In this document: piece after piece, positions 10,265 to 18,161 of the stretch
Layout of the letters: each line of letters opens with the position of its first letter
Numbering within the stretch: position 1 is the first letter of the stretch
Source: Amphibacillus xylanus NBRC 15112
Lineage (GTDB): Bacteria; Bacillota; Bacilli; Bacillales; Amphibacillaceae
Assembly: GCF_000307165.1 (NCBI RefSeq)
Contig: NC_018704.1
Span: 2,232,001 to 2,296,000, forward strand
Reading direction: 5' to 3'
DNA length: 64,000 bases
Made by a program: the position numbers and the translations under genes
Notes under the pieces: generated by a model
Databases searched by the model: none
Told to the model about the DNA's origin: nothing
Seen by the model: only the letters and a program-made list of their open reading frames with translations

Positions 10265-11464
10265 TTATGATAATGTTCCATTTGTAGCAAATAATTCGCC
10301 TATAATAAGCGCTACTGCTCCAAGCGCAGTTGAATGTTCACCTAATTCAGATACTGAAATAATCGTTTGCTTAGCTTTCCTTGTTAATGCTCGTTCATTT
10401 ATTGCCGCTTCAATATTTGGTAATAAGTAATCTTTTGCATTGGTGACGCCACCTGTTAAAACAATTTGACTTGGGTTTAGTGTATGGATCAAATTAATTA
10501 ATCCAACACCGATATACGTCCCTGTCTGATGTAAAATCTCTTTAGCAACAAGATCACCTGCTTCAGCTGCTTCAAATACCTTTAGCGCTGTTACCTCATC
10601 AACCTCAGCTAAACTCGTCTGTTCACCTAGATTAATTTGATTGATTGCACGCTTTGCAATTGCAGGTCCTGAAATAAATGTTTGTAAACATCCTTTATTT
10701 CCACACGTACATTGTTCGCCGTCTAAATCAATTGTCATATGTCCGATCTCACCGGCAATATGGCTCTCACCATGGTACAGCTCGCCACCGATCGTGACAC
10801 CAGAGCCAACACCTGTTCCAATATTTACAACGACTAGCCGTTCACTACTTTTACCTTGTCCGAACCACTTCTCAGCTAAAGCAAGAGCACGTGCATCATT
10901 TTCTACTTTTATCAGGTAAGGGAAATGTTCTGACAATGTTTCTGCAATTGGCATTTGACGTAAATTCAAGTTAGGGGCAAATAATGATTTACCACTTTCA
11001 GCATCTACAACACCATGCATAGCAATTCCGATGCCAACGATATCATTCTTATAATCAGAGCTATTCTCTAGAATCGTATTTATCGTATCAATTAAGACTG
11101 ATAAAAATTGATCCTCTGTAATTGGTAGGGTCAATTTATTTTTCACATGTGTAACAATTTTACCTGATAAGTCAGTTAATATACCTTCTATATTTCTTGA
11201 CCCAGCGTCTATCCCAATCATATAGTGACCTTTCTCATTAATAACAAGCATTGTCGGCTTGCGTCCACCCTTTGATTCACCCTGACTGCTTTCAATCACC
11301 ATCTTTTGTTCAATTAATTCTTTCACTAATGAACCTACTGTAGGTGGTGTCAACTTTGTCTCTTTTGCAATCTGTGCTCTAGAAATCGGTCCATCTTCTA
11401 ATATTTTGGTCAAAATAATAGATTTGTTTAGTGCTTTCATTTGTTGAAAACTACCACGCTTCAT
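10265..11464 (-). CDS. ROK-family transcriptional repressor (XylR/NagC type)
   Basis: A 399-residue repressor. An N-terminal winged helix-turn-helix (residues about 10-65, containing ISRAQIAKETKLTPPTVGSLV) precedes a full ROK sugar-binding domain with DAGSRNIEG, ENDARALALAE, NIGTGVGSG and the zinc motif CTCGNKGC. Such proteins bind a sugar and control nearby sugar genes. The next gene is a GH31 alpha-xylosidase, so xylose or isoprimeverose as ligand is plausible, but no XylR operator is recognised. ATG 11464 is preferred over an earlier in-frame start at 11506 because GGAGG lies just upstream of it. Confidence 0.88.
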   Translation of the reverse strand: MKRGSFQQMKALNKSIILTKILEDGPISRAQIAKETKLTPPTVGSLVKELIEQKMVIESSQGESKGGRKPTMLVINEKGHYMIGIDAGSRNIEGILTDLSGKIVTHVKNKLTLPITEDQFLSVLIDTINTILENSSDYKNDIVGIGIAMHGVVDAESGKSLFAPNLNLRQMPIAETLSEHFPYLIKVENDARALALAEKWFGQGKSSERLVVVNIGTGVGSGVTIGGELYHGESHIAGEIGHMTIDLDGEQCTCGNKGCLQTFISGPAIAKRAINQINLGEQTSLAEVDEVTALKVFEAAEAGDLVAKEILHQTGTYIGVGLINLIHTLNPSQIVLTGGVTNAKDYLLPNIEAAINERALTRKAKQTIISVSELGEHSTALGAVALIIGELFATNGTLS

Positions 11465-11639
11465 ATTTGTTTCCTCCAATACCGAACTCCGTGTCTTTTG
11501 TATCATATTACCATGTTTCTAAAGTTAATTAAAGAAGAACTCTACTGGATTCGCCTAGAGCTTCATTGCTACTCCTCAAGTAAAGTACAGATTAAACCGC
11601 ATCATTACTAAATCTTTTAGGGACAAAATTTAGTTAAAT

Positions 11640-11984
11640 GAATGAATTTCATAATGACTTAATTGGCTATAAAACACGAACAATTGGGTTACAGGTGACG
11701 CGGTGATTTCCACTCTAGGCGGACGCTTTCGGGCCTACAGGATGTAGGTCATGCAAGCGTCGTCACACGACGTGACGGTTTTAGCTTGCCTTCGTTAAAC
11801 TCAGCTAATTGATAAAAGCTTTCCAAGCTTTTATCACTGGATCTTCGGACACGATTGTTCCCGCTGGAGTCGCCGCCTGCCGTTCTAATCACTTGATTAG
11901 GCTTCTTTATTTACGTATGATATTGTATTTTCATTTGTAATTGTTCGTGTTCTTAACTAGATTTTGTATTATGAAATTGACTCA
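11640..11984. repeat. Dispersed hairpin-rich repeat R1 (near-identical to R2)
   Basis: About 345 bp nearly identical to 29627-29973. The ends are inverted repeats: AATTTCATAAT and ACACGAACAATT at the left are complemented by AATTGTTCGTGT and ATTATGAAATT at the right. Inside are further hairpins: CCTACAGGATGTAGG, CGTCG/CGACG and GATAAAAGCTT/AAGCTTTTATC. It also carries the marker strings GGCGGACGCTTTC and CCGCTGGAGTCGCC, which recur in degenerate form in R3. No open frame of useful length. It looks like a MITE-like or structured RNA element of the kind scattered in Bacillaceae genomes. Confidence 0.85.
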
Positions 11985-11993
11985 TATTAATAA

Positions 11994-12036
11994 AAACAGT
12001 TCTACTTACGGAAAAAGTGCGTAAATAGAACTGTTT
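11994..12036. terminator. Bidirectional hairpin terminator shared with repeat R3
   Basis: AACAGTTCTACTTACG pairs with CGTAAATAGAACTGTT, flanked by A-runs and T-runs on the two sides. It lies downstream of the alpha-xylosidase gene. A near copy closes repeat R3 at 27228-27270, each followed by GAGACTAGTT, so the hairpin is itself part of the repeat family. Confidence 0.8.
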
Positions 12037-12070
12037 TTGCTTATTGAGACTAGTTCGGTTTCAGTACCCT

Positions 12071-14044
12071 TTATTTAAAGTTTACTGGAAGATTTACGTT
12101 ATTCTTAATAAATAGCGGTATCTGATCTAATGGCGCGTGAACCATTATTTCTTTCCCACCTTCATATACTTGTTCAGAATAAGCATCTTTCCATATGGCA
12201 CCCTTGGGTAAATATACTGTTCTCTCACGTTGTGCCTCACGTAATACTGGAGCGACTAAAATATCAGGGCCAAACAAATATTGATCATCGATCTCCCATG
12301 CTTGTTCATCTTCTGGGAAGTCATAAAACAGTGGACGCATTGGTGGTGTACCCTTCTCATGCGCTTGTTTCATAATTTCTCTTATATACGGCTTCATTTG
12401 TTCACGTATATTCATAAATTTCTCGAAAACTGAATACACTTCTTCACCATAACTCCACACTTCATTATCAGCACCGCTATGGCACTGGCCACCTCCAGTT
12501 GTGCCAATTGGTTCCTGCATCGGTACACGGTCACCGTGAACACGGAAGACAGGAGAGAATGCTCCATATTGAAACCATCGAACCATACATTCTCTAAATG
12601 TTGGATCTGTTGGATCGCCACCGTGAAAACCACCAATGTCCGTTGTCCACCAAGGTATTCCGGCAATCGCCATATTCAGCCCAGCTCGTACTTGTTTATT
12701 TAATGATTCGAAGCTTGATGGAATATCACCAGACCAGACAAGCGCACCATAACGCTGACTGCCAGCCCACGCAGCCCGAACTAAATTAATTATATTCTCT
12801 TGCCCCTCATCCTTCATACCATCATAAAATGTTTGACTGTATTTAAGTGGATAGAGATTACCATATTGCAGACTTGGTCCTATATGATAACGATAAATAT
12901 CATGATCATAAACTGAGAGCTCTGGCTCCGCTTCATCTAACCAAAATATTTTAATGCCATATTTATAGTAATTTTGTTTGATTTTACTCCATAGATACTT
13001 TCTTGCTTCTGGATGCGTTGGATCAAACAATTCATTTGAACCGAGGAAATTAAATTGTGTCCGCACTCCACGATCTGTTTTTAACAGGTATCCTTTTTGA
13101 GTCATTTCATGATAATTTTCACTTTCAGTTTGAACAGTTGGCCAAACTGAGACCATCAGTTCTACGCCCATTTCATTTAATTCTTTAACCATCGCTTCTG
13201 GATCAGGCCAGTATTCCTGATCGAATTTCCAATCACCTTGATTCGTCCAGTGAAAGAAATCAACAACGATAACTGATAGTGGTAGTTGACGTTTTTTATA
13301 CTCTCTGGCGATATTTAATAGCTCTTCTTGTGTTTGATATCTTAATTTACTTTGCCAAAAGCCCATCGCATAATCAGGCATCATTGGTACTTTACCAGTT
13401 GCATTTGCATATGCTTCTTCAATTTCTGCAGGTGTATCGCCAGCAGTAATCCAATAGTCAAGTTGCTTTGTTGAATAAGCCGTCCATTCAGTGATATTTA
13501 AATTGAAATTCGCCTTACCGATTGCAGGGTTGTTCCATAAAAAGCCATAGCCTAAGTTTGACAAGACGAATGGAACACTAATTTGACTATTTCTATGTGT
13601 TAGATCTAGTTGACAACCTTTTAAGTTCATTAATGTTTGTTGGTATTGTCCCATACCAAATAATTTCTCATTCGGCTCAGACTCTAATCGAAATGTTAAT
13701 TGATAATCACTACTACCAACTTTAGGGGTGAGTTCCCTTCCACCATATTTTAGCTGATATGTGTGTTCTGATTCTTGTAATAAAATTTCACCTTTTTGAT
13801 TGTAAATGGTCATATGACCATTATTCTTAACAACAGCTTTAATCTTCCCATTAACAATTTCTGCTGAGTCTTCTTTAATTGTTATTTCTGGTGCTGACTT
13901 TAATGGATCTAGTAAAGCCCAGTTTGACTTTTCAAATTCAGTATAGGATGCGCGGATCCTTAGTGAATTTTCGCCCCATGCTTCTATAATCAGTGTCTCC
14001 CCATCATATTTACGTACTAACGTCTGATTAATGTTCTCAAACAT
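12071..14044 (-). CDS. GH31 alpha-xylosidase (YicI-like)
   Basis: A 657-residue GH31 enzyme that releases alpha-xylose from isoprimeverose or xyloglucan oligosaccharides. The nucleophile is Asp370 in WLDEAEPE, the sequence typical of alpha-xylosidases rather than alpha-glucosidases, and the acid/base is Asp440 in WSGDIPSS. An N-terminal beta-domain (residues 1 to about 220) precedes the barrel, and a C-terminal beta-region follows. No signal peptide, so it acts on imported sugars. ATG 14044 is chosen because AGAGGAGG lies 8 bp upstream; an earlier ATG at 14068 precedes that site. A ROK repressor lies downstream and an AraC regulator is divergent. Confidence 0.9.
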   Translation of the reverse strand: MFENINQTLVRKYDGETLIIEAWGENSLRIRASYTEFEKSNWALLDPLKSAPEITIKEDSAEIVNGKIKAVVKNNGHMTIYNQKGEILLQESEHTYQLKYGGRELTPKVGSSDYQLTFRLESEPNEKLFGMGQYQQTLMNLKGCQLDLTHRNSQISVPFVLSNLGYGFLWNNPAIGKANFNLNITEWTAYSTKQLDYWITAGDTPAEIEEAYANATGKVPMMPDYAMGFWQSKLRYQTQEELLNIAREYKKRQLPLSVIVVDFFHWTNQGDWKFDQEYWPDPEAMVKELNEMGVELMVSVWPTVQTESENYHEMTQKGYLLKTDRGVRTQFNFLGSNELFDPTHPEARKYLWSKIKQNYYKYGIKIFWLDEAEPELSVYDHDIYRYHIGPSLQYGNLYPLKYSQTFYDGMKDEGQENIINLVRAAWAGSQRYGALVWSGDIPSSFESLNKQVRAGLNMAIAGIPWWTTDIGGFHGGDPTDPTFRECMVRWFQYGAFSPVFRVHGDRVPMQEPIGTTGGGQCHSGADNEVWSYGEEVYSVFEKFMNIREQMKPYIREIMKQAHEKGTPPMRPLFYDFPEDEQAWEIDDQYLFGPDILVAPVLREAQRERTVYLPKGAIWKDAYSEQVYEGGKEIMVHAPLDQIPLFIKNNVNLPVNFK

Positions 14045-14117
14045 CCCTTGTCCTCCTCTTAGCGGCATATTGTTTATGAATTATTTGCTGCATATAACAT
14101 CATTCAGTTATACTCAT

Positions 14118-14147
14118 ATTATATTATCTATTGAAGGCGCTATACAA
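14118..14147 (-). promoter_or_regulatory. Promoter of the alpha-xylosidase gene
   Basis: On the minus strand TTGTAT (14147-14142) and TATAAT (14123-14118) are 18 bp apart. The 15-bp palindrome TCCGATATTATCGGA (14158-14172) lies just upstream, between it and the divergent AraC gene, and could be a regulator site. Confidence 0.55.
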
Positions 14148-14203
14148 CGGAGGGAATTCCGATATTATCGGACTCAATTACGATTTTAGGGTGGGGAGCA
14201 ATC

Positions 14204-15100
14204 ATGGAGAAATTGCATTTATCAAAAGAAGAACACACGAGCATTCCTGATCCGGCTTTTCCGATCAATATATTTTTTATTCGTCATCCAGAGCAAAGTA
14301 CAATTCCGCTTCATTGGCATAATCACCTTGAATGGCTCTATATTACAAAAGGTTCATTTAGGATTCAGGTTAGTGCAGAGTTTAAAGATGTCAGTGCAGG
14401 TGATATTATCTTTGTAAATCGCAAGCAACTTCACTCTGCCTTTCCAAAGTCTCATGAAAGTCAATTATATGCGATTGTGTTTAATCAGGCTTTTCTGATC
14501 GATGGGGAAATCGATCGAGTAAAACAAAACTATCTTATCCCATTATTAAACAATGAGTTTAATATTCCATTTTACTATCAATCTAATCATCAACAATTAG
14601 ACTCTCTACAGGCCTGTTTAGAAAAAATAATTTACAGCTTTACAGAAAAAAGGTTCGGTTATGAAATCCTTGTAAAAGCTCACTTACTCGAAGCGATAGC
14701 ACAAATTTTTCAGTTTGCCCATGTTGCTCAAACGTTTGATCATCAAAGTAATAAGTATGATGTAATAAAGCCAGTCCTTTTCCACATTAGTAATCATTTC
14801 GATCAACCACTTAGTGTCAAGCAAGCAGCTGATATGTGCAATTTGAGCCCGAATTATTTTTGTTACGTATTCAAAAAGGCGACCGGTTATTCGTTAAAGA
14901 CTTATATTAATCTACTAAGGATCTCCGAGGCGGAACACTTGTTATATAGTAATCAATACACAATTCAAGAAATAGCTTATTTAGTTGGCTTTTCTGATTC
15001 TACATACTTTGGACGAACTTTTAAGAGATTTAAGCAAAAGACACCTACTGAAGCGAGAGAACTCTATTTAGAAAGTAAGTCAAAAAAACACCAAAAATAA
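14204..15100 (+). CDS. AraC-family transcriptional regulator
   Basis: A 298-residue regulator. The N-terminal half is a cupin-like sugar-sensing domain (PLHWHNHLEWLYITKGSF near residues 35-55). The C-terminal half carries two helix-turn-helix motifs: the first about SVKQAADMCNLSPNYFCYVFKKATG (near 205-230), the second TIQEIAYLVGFSDSTYFGRTFKRFKQKTP (near 250-280), the AraC/XylS signature. It is divergent from the alpha-xylosidase gene over 160 bp, so activation of that gene in response to a xylose-containing sugar is the likely job. GGGTGGGG precedes the ATG. Confidence 0.9.
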   Translation: MEKLHLSKEEHTSIPDPAFPINIFFIRHPEQSTIPLHWHNHLEWLYITKGSFRIQVSAEFKDVSAGDIIFVNRKQLHSAFPKSHESQLYAIVFNQAFLIDGEIDRVKQNYLIPLLNNEFNIPFYYQSNHQQLDSLQACLEKIIYSFTEKRFGYEILVKAHLLEAIAQIFQFAHVAQTFDHQSNKYDVIKPVLFHISNHFDQPLSVKQAADMCNLSPNYFCYVFKKATGYSLKTYINLLRISEAEHLLYSNQYTIQEIAYLVGFSDSTYFGRTFKRFKQKTPTEARELYLESKSKKHQK

Positions 15101-15136
15101 AAGGATGATCAGCAACTGACCATCCTTGTTTTATTA
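15100..15136. terminator. Bidirectional terminator between araC-type gene and ade
   Basis: GGATGATCAG pairs with CTGACCATCC over a short loop, followed by TTGTTTTATT on the plus strand and by an A/T-rich tail on the minus strand. Confidence 0.75.
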
Positions 15137-16915
15137 TTCTATTACTGGAATAAAATCGAATTTCACCACATCTACAAGTCCACGGTTCGTGATCCGGATA
15201 TCCGGGATAACAGGTAGTGCGATTAATGAGAATGTCATAAATGGTGCATGAATTGGACAGCCAAGGTCCTTCCATGCTTGCTCGAGTTTTTCAACTTGTT
15301 CAACTACAACTTCAGCTCTCTGATCTGACATTAACCCTGCTACTGGTAGAGGTACTTCAGCTAGTACTTTACCATCTTCAACTACTACCATTCCTCCACC
15401 TAGTTCAACTAAGTAATTTGCAGCAAAAGCCATATCCTCATCATTAGTCCCCATAACAATTAAGTTATGACTATCATGAGCAACGGTTGAAGCAACGGCT
15501 CCTTTTTTCAATTTAAAGCCATGAGCAAACGCTACTGATATATCACCCGACTTATGGTGACGATCTAAGCAGGCGAGTTTAATCACATCTTGGTCTAAGT
15601 CTGTCACAATTGTTTGATCTGATTCTACCTTAAGCTCAAATTGAGTTCGCTTTGTACGAGCACTATTTTCAATGACTTCAATTACATTTGCTGTCACTCG
15701 ATCAGTGGTTGCATCTGTTTTGATAATAAAGTCACTTGCTTCAACTGCACGTTTTACGTGAACAGAGTCTTTTACGTGAGCTGGATACTCATATGTTGGT
15801 AAATCAATAATTAGCTTACCGTCTTGAGCGACAATTTTTCCATCAGCAATGACTAGCGTTGGTTCCATCGTTTCTAATTCATCTAATATGATGATATCGG
15901 CCACTTTTCGCGGTGATACACTACCATAGTCATCTGCTAACTTGAAGTAACGTGCAGTGTTGATTGAAGCTAGTTTAATAGCAGTTACTGGATCAACACC
16001 TTCTTCAATCGCACGTCGAACAACATGGTTCACTTGTCCTTTTTCTACAAGAGTTTGGGGATAAATATCATCTGTGACGAGCATAATTTGCTCAGTATTA
16101 ACTTTATCAATTGTAATAACCTTTGCCAGTTCCTTGACATCATGCCATGCTGAGCCTTCACGAATCATGAGATACATACCTAAACGTAATTTCTCCAACG
16201 CCTTCTCTCGATTGATTGTTTCATGACATGAATCAGCACCAGAAACAAGATAAGCTTGGAGCATTTGGTCAGTCCCATCTGGAAAATGGCCTGTTACAGT
16301 TTTACCTGCGTCAATTGTGGCATTTACCACACCGATCATCAATGGGTCACGATTGACGATACCTGGGAAGTTCATCATTTCTCCTAACCCAACTACACCA
16401 TCCCACGTTAAGCCTTCCTCCACATCCTCAACAGTGATACTTGCTCCGGCATCTTCTAGATCAGCTGTTGATGGAACACAAGATGGGAATGTTGTAAAGA
16501 CATGTAATGGCAGCTTCTGCCCTTCTTCATGCATATAGCGAACGCCTTCTTTACCGAATACATTTGCCATTTCATGCGGGTCCATAAAAATACTTGTCGT
16601 ACCTTTTGTTAATGCCATTCGAGCAAATTCAGTTACCGTTAGCATCGTGCTTTCAACGTGCATATGGCCATCCATTAATCCTGGCGCTAAATACTTTCCG
16701 TTAAGTTCGATTACTTCAGTGTCTGGTCCAATCGTGTGATCTGCATTTCCTACGTAAGCAATTCTGTTTCCTGAGATAGCAACATCAACATTTTCATTTA
16801 GTTCCCCAGTAATGACATTGACTAGCGTACCTTGCTTTAAAACGAGATCTGCTGGCTTTTCTCCTAATGCGACTTGAATCAGTGTTTGACTTACCTTTGA
16901 TAATTGACTTTTCAT
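15134..16915 (-). CDS. ade: Adenine deaminase
   Basis: A 593-residue amidohydrolase converting adenine to hypoxanthine and ammonia in purine salvage. The metal-binding motif DGHMHVEST is near residue 80 and further family segments include FMDPHEMANVFG, GHFPDG and TDDIYPQTLVEKG; the C-terminal adenine-deaminase domain (VAHDSHNLIVMGT, LPVAGLMSD) is complete. Length is normal for bacterial Ade. A guanine-type purine riboswitch with a terminator lies in the leader. GGGGAG precedes the ATG. Confidence 0.95.
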   Translation of the reverse strand: MKSQLSKVSQTLIQVALGEKPADLVLKQGTLVNVITGELNENVDVAISGNRIAYVGNADHTIGPDTEVIELNGKYLAPGLMDGHMHVESTMLTVTEFARMALTKGTTSIFMDPHEMANVFGKEGVRYMHEEGQKLPLHVFTTFPSCVPSTADLEDAGASITVEDVEEGLTWDGVVGLGEMMNFPGIVNRDPLMIGVVNATIDAGKTVTGHFPDGTDQMLQAYLVSGADSCHETINREKALEKLRLGMYLMIREGSAWHDVKELAKVITIDKVNTEQIMLVTDDIYPQTLVEKGQVNHVVRRAIEEGVDPVTAIKLASINTARYFKLADDYGSVSPRKVADIIILDELETMEPTLVIADGKIVAQDGKLIIDLPTYEYPAHVKDSVHVKRAVEASDFIIKTDATTDRVTANVIEVIENSARTKRTQFELKVESDQTIVTDLDQDVIKLACLDRHHKSGDISVAFAHGFKLKKGAVASTVAHDSHNLIVMGTNDEDMAFAANYLVELGGGMVVVEDGKVLAEVPLPVAGLMSDQRAEVVVEQVEKLEQAWKDLGCPIHAPFMTFSLIALPVIPDIRITNRGLVDVVKFDFIPVIE

Positions 16916-17043
16916 TCTTAACGCTCCCCTTCTTGTTATGAATGGACTTAATCAATTTGGCTTTTTCGTCTGCAATAACCTGATGTAATCGGATTGTTGA
17001 AATTATTTAAGAAAAAAACAAACTTAAATAAACTAAAATAGTA

Positions 17044-17076
17044 TAAAAAAAGTCTAGTATTCAAACTAGACTAAAA
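17044..17076 (-). terminator. Riboswitch-controlled terminator in the ade leader
   Basis: On the minus strand TAGTCTAGT pairs with ACTAGACT and is followed by TTTTTTTAT. It sits between the purine aptamer and ade and would be the expression platform. Confidence 0.8.
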
Positions 17077-17114
17077 ATGTGCGACTGAAAAAAGGGTATA
17101 GTAACCCCTCTAAC

Positions 17115-17190
17115 GTTCACATGTAGTCCAATGATTACGGTCATTTGGTAGAAACGCTTACGCCAATTCATAAGCCTATACATGTACCTT
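17115..17190 (-). ncRNA. Purine riboswitch aptamer (guanine/hypoxanthine type)
   Basis: Read on the minus strand, the leader of ade contains the purine aptamer core: P1 built on ACATGT repeats, a P2 arm GCTTA/TAAGC, the invariant J2/3 GTTTCTACC, a P3 arm with loop CCGTAA closed by AAATGA/TCATTG, then GGACTACATG. The base that pairs with ligand is C (GACTAC, not GATTA), which marks the guanine class rather than the adenine class. A terminator follows at 17044-17076. Guanine or hypoxanthine would be expected to shut ade off. Confidence 0.88.
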
Positions 17191-17224
17191 ATTTATGTTT
17201 TTCTCATTATAACATACAGATCAA

Positions 17225-18079
17225 TTATTTATCGAGTAAAAGTTTTTTTAAATAATGATATAGCCCTTCTTCATCATTAGTAAACTCTGTTACTTCATCT
17301 GCCATTGCTTTAATCTCATCAGGCGCATTCTTCATTGCGACAGTGTAGCCCGCGAGCTTAAACATACTCTCATCATTATAGCTATCACCGACAGCCAATA
17401 TATTGTCAGCTGAGATCTTTAATTCATCGAGGAATTCTTGAATACCTGTACCTTTATTCTTCCCTTCGACCATGACCTCAACGTTATTTAAACTAGAGGA
17501 TACCATCGAAAATGGTAAGTGCTGTTGCTGCTCTCTTAGCACTGATATCCAGCGTTGCATTTTTTCAGGGCATCGACTAAAGAAATAGAATTTAGAATAT
17601 TCATCTCGTGGTACTTGATCAACCCATTTGATTAAACCTTCTAGTGCCTCTTCGCGTTCACGCCATTCATTTATTCCAACAGTATCTGGCATCGGCTTCT
17701 CCATTTCTGCTAATAATATGGACTCGTCTTTCTGTTCAACAATTTGTGAGCCTTCAGTTGGGAAAAGCTCATAATATATTTTATTATCCTTTGCTAGTTT
17801 AATAATTGCTTCAACGACATGGAATGGTAATGTATGTTCAAATACCTTTTTGTCACCAAGATAACCGATCATACCGTTTGAGCTGATGACTCCATCTACT
17901 TCAAAGCCATCTGGTGCTGTTTGGAAAATCTCATTTTTACCACGACCAGTGACAATAAATACGTAAATACCTGACTCGCGTAGCTTGTCAATCACGGATT
18001 TTGTATTATCAGTGACACGATTATAATTATTTAGCATCGTCCCATCCATATCTAAGAAGATGGCTTTTGGTTTCCTCAT
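17225..18079 (-). CDS. HAD-superfamily Cof-type sugar phosphatase
   Basis: A 284-residue haloacid-dehalogenase hydrolase of the Cof/YbiV group. Motif I DMDGTML (residues about 10-16) gives the nucleophile Asp, VTGRG is motif II, the Lys lies near GKNKGTG, and GDSYNDESMF is motif IV. These enzymes dephosphorylate sugar phosphates, FMN or pyridoxal phosphate; the substrate cannot be read. ATG 18079 is chosen over an in-frame TTG one codon earlier because GAGGGG is better spaced. It lies just left of an IS insertion and is not disrupted by it. Confidence 0.88.
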   Translation of the reverse strand: MRKPKAIFLDMDGTMLNNYNRVTDNTKSVIDKLRESGIYVFIVTGRGKNEIFQTAPDGFEVDGVISSNGMIGYLGDKKVFEHTLPFHVVEAIIKLAKDNKIYYELFPTEGSQIVEQKDESILLAEMEKPMPDTVGINEWREREEALEGLIKWVDQVPRDEYSKFYFFSRCPEKMQRWISVLREQQQHLPFSMVSSSLNNVEVMVEGKNKGTGIQEFLDELKISADNILAVGDSYNDESMFKLAGYTVAMKNAPDEIKAMADEVTEFTNDEEGLYHYLKKLLLDK

Positions 18080-18152
18080 CAATTATCCCCTCGCAATAGT
18101 TTATCTTTAACTATTAGTATAGCATCATTCACTTTTTATACAAAAAACAGGA

Positions 18153-18161
18153 TACAGTTCA
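18153..18161. repeat. Left target-site duplication of ISLre2 copy A
   Basis: TACAGTTCA immediately precedes the left end of IS copy A and is repeated exactly at 19769-19777. Nine base pairs is the duplication length known for ISLre2 elements. Confidence 0.9.

Larger units (their letters stand above)
11465..12070. other. Long intergenic region holding dispersed repeat R1 and a hairpin
   Basis: No coding sequence is visible here. It contains about 120 bp of unremarkable AT-rich DNA, then repeat R1 (11640-11984), then a hairpin (11994-12036) that serves as terminator of the alpha-xylosidase gene. Confidence 0.7.

Noticed and set aside
10641-10919. 92-codon plus-strand frame opposite the ROK repressor gene
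   Set aside because: It is a shadow of the ROK coding sequence with skewed Pro/Ser/Thr composition and no ribosome binding site; the same holds for the other antisense frames over known genes.
11640-12056. Possible short genes in the repeat R1 region
   Set aside because: No frame has a ribosome site or protein-like composition, and R1 versus R2 differences do not respect any reading frame.
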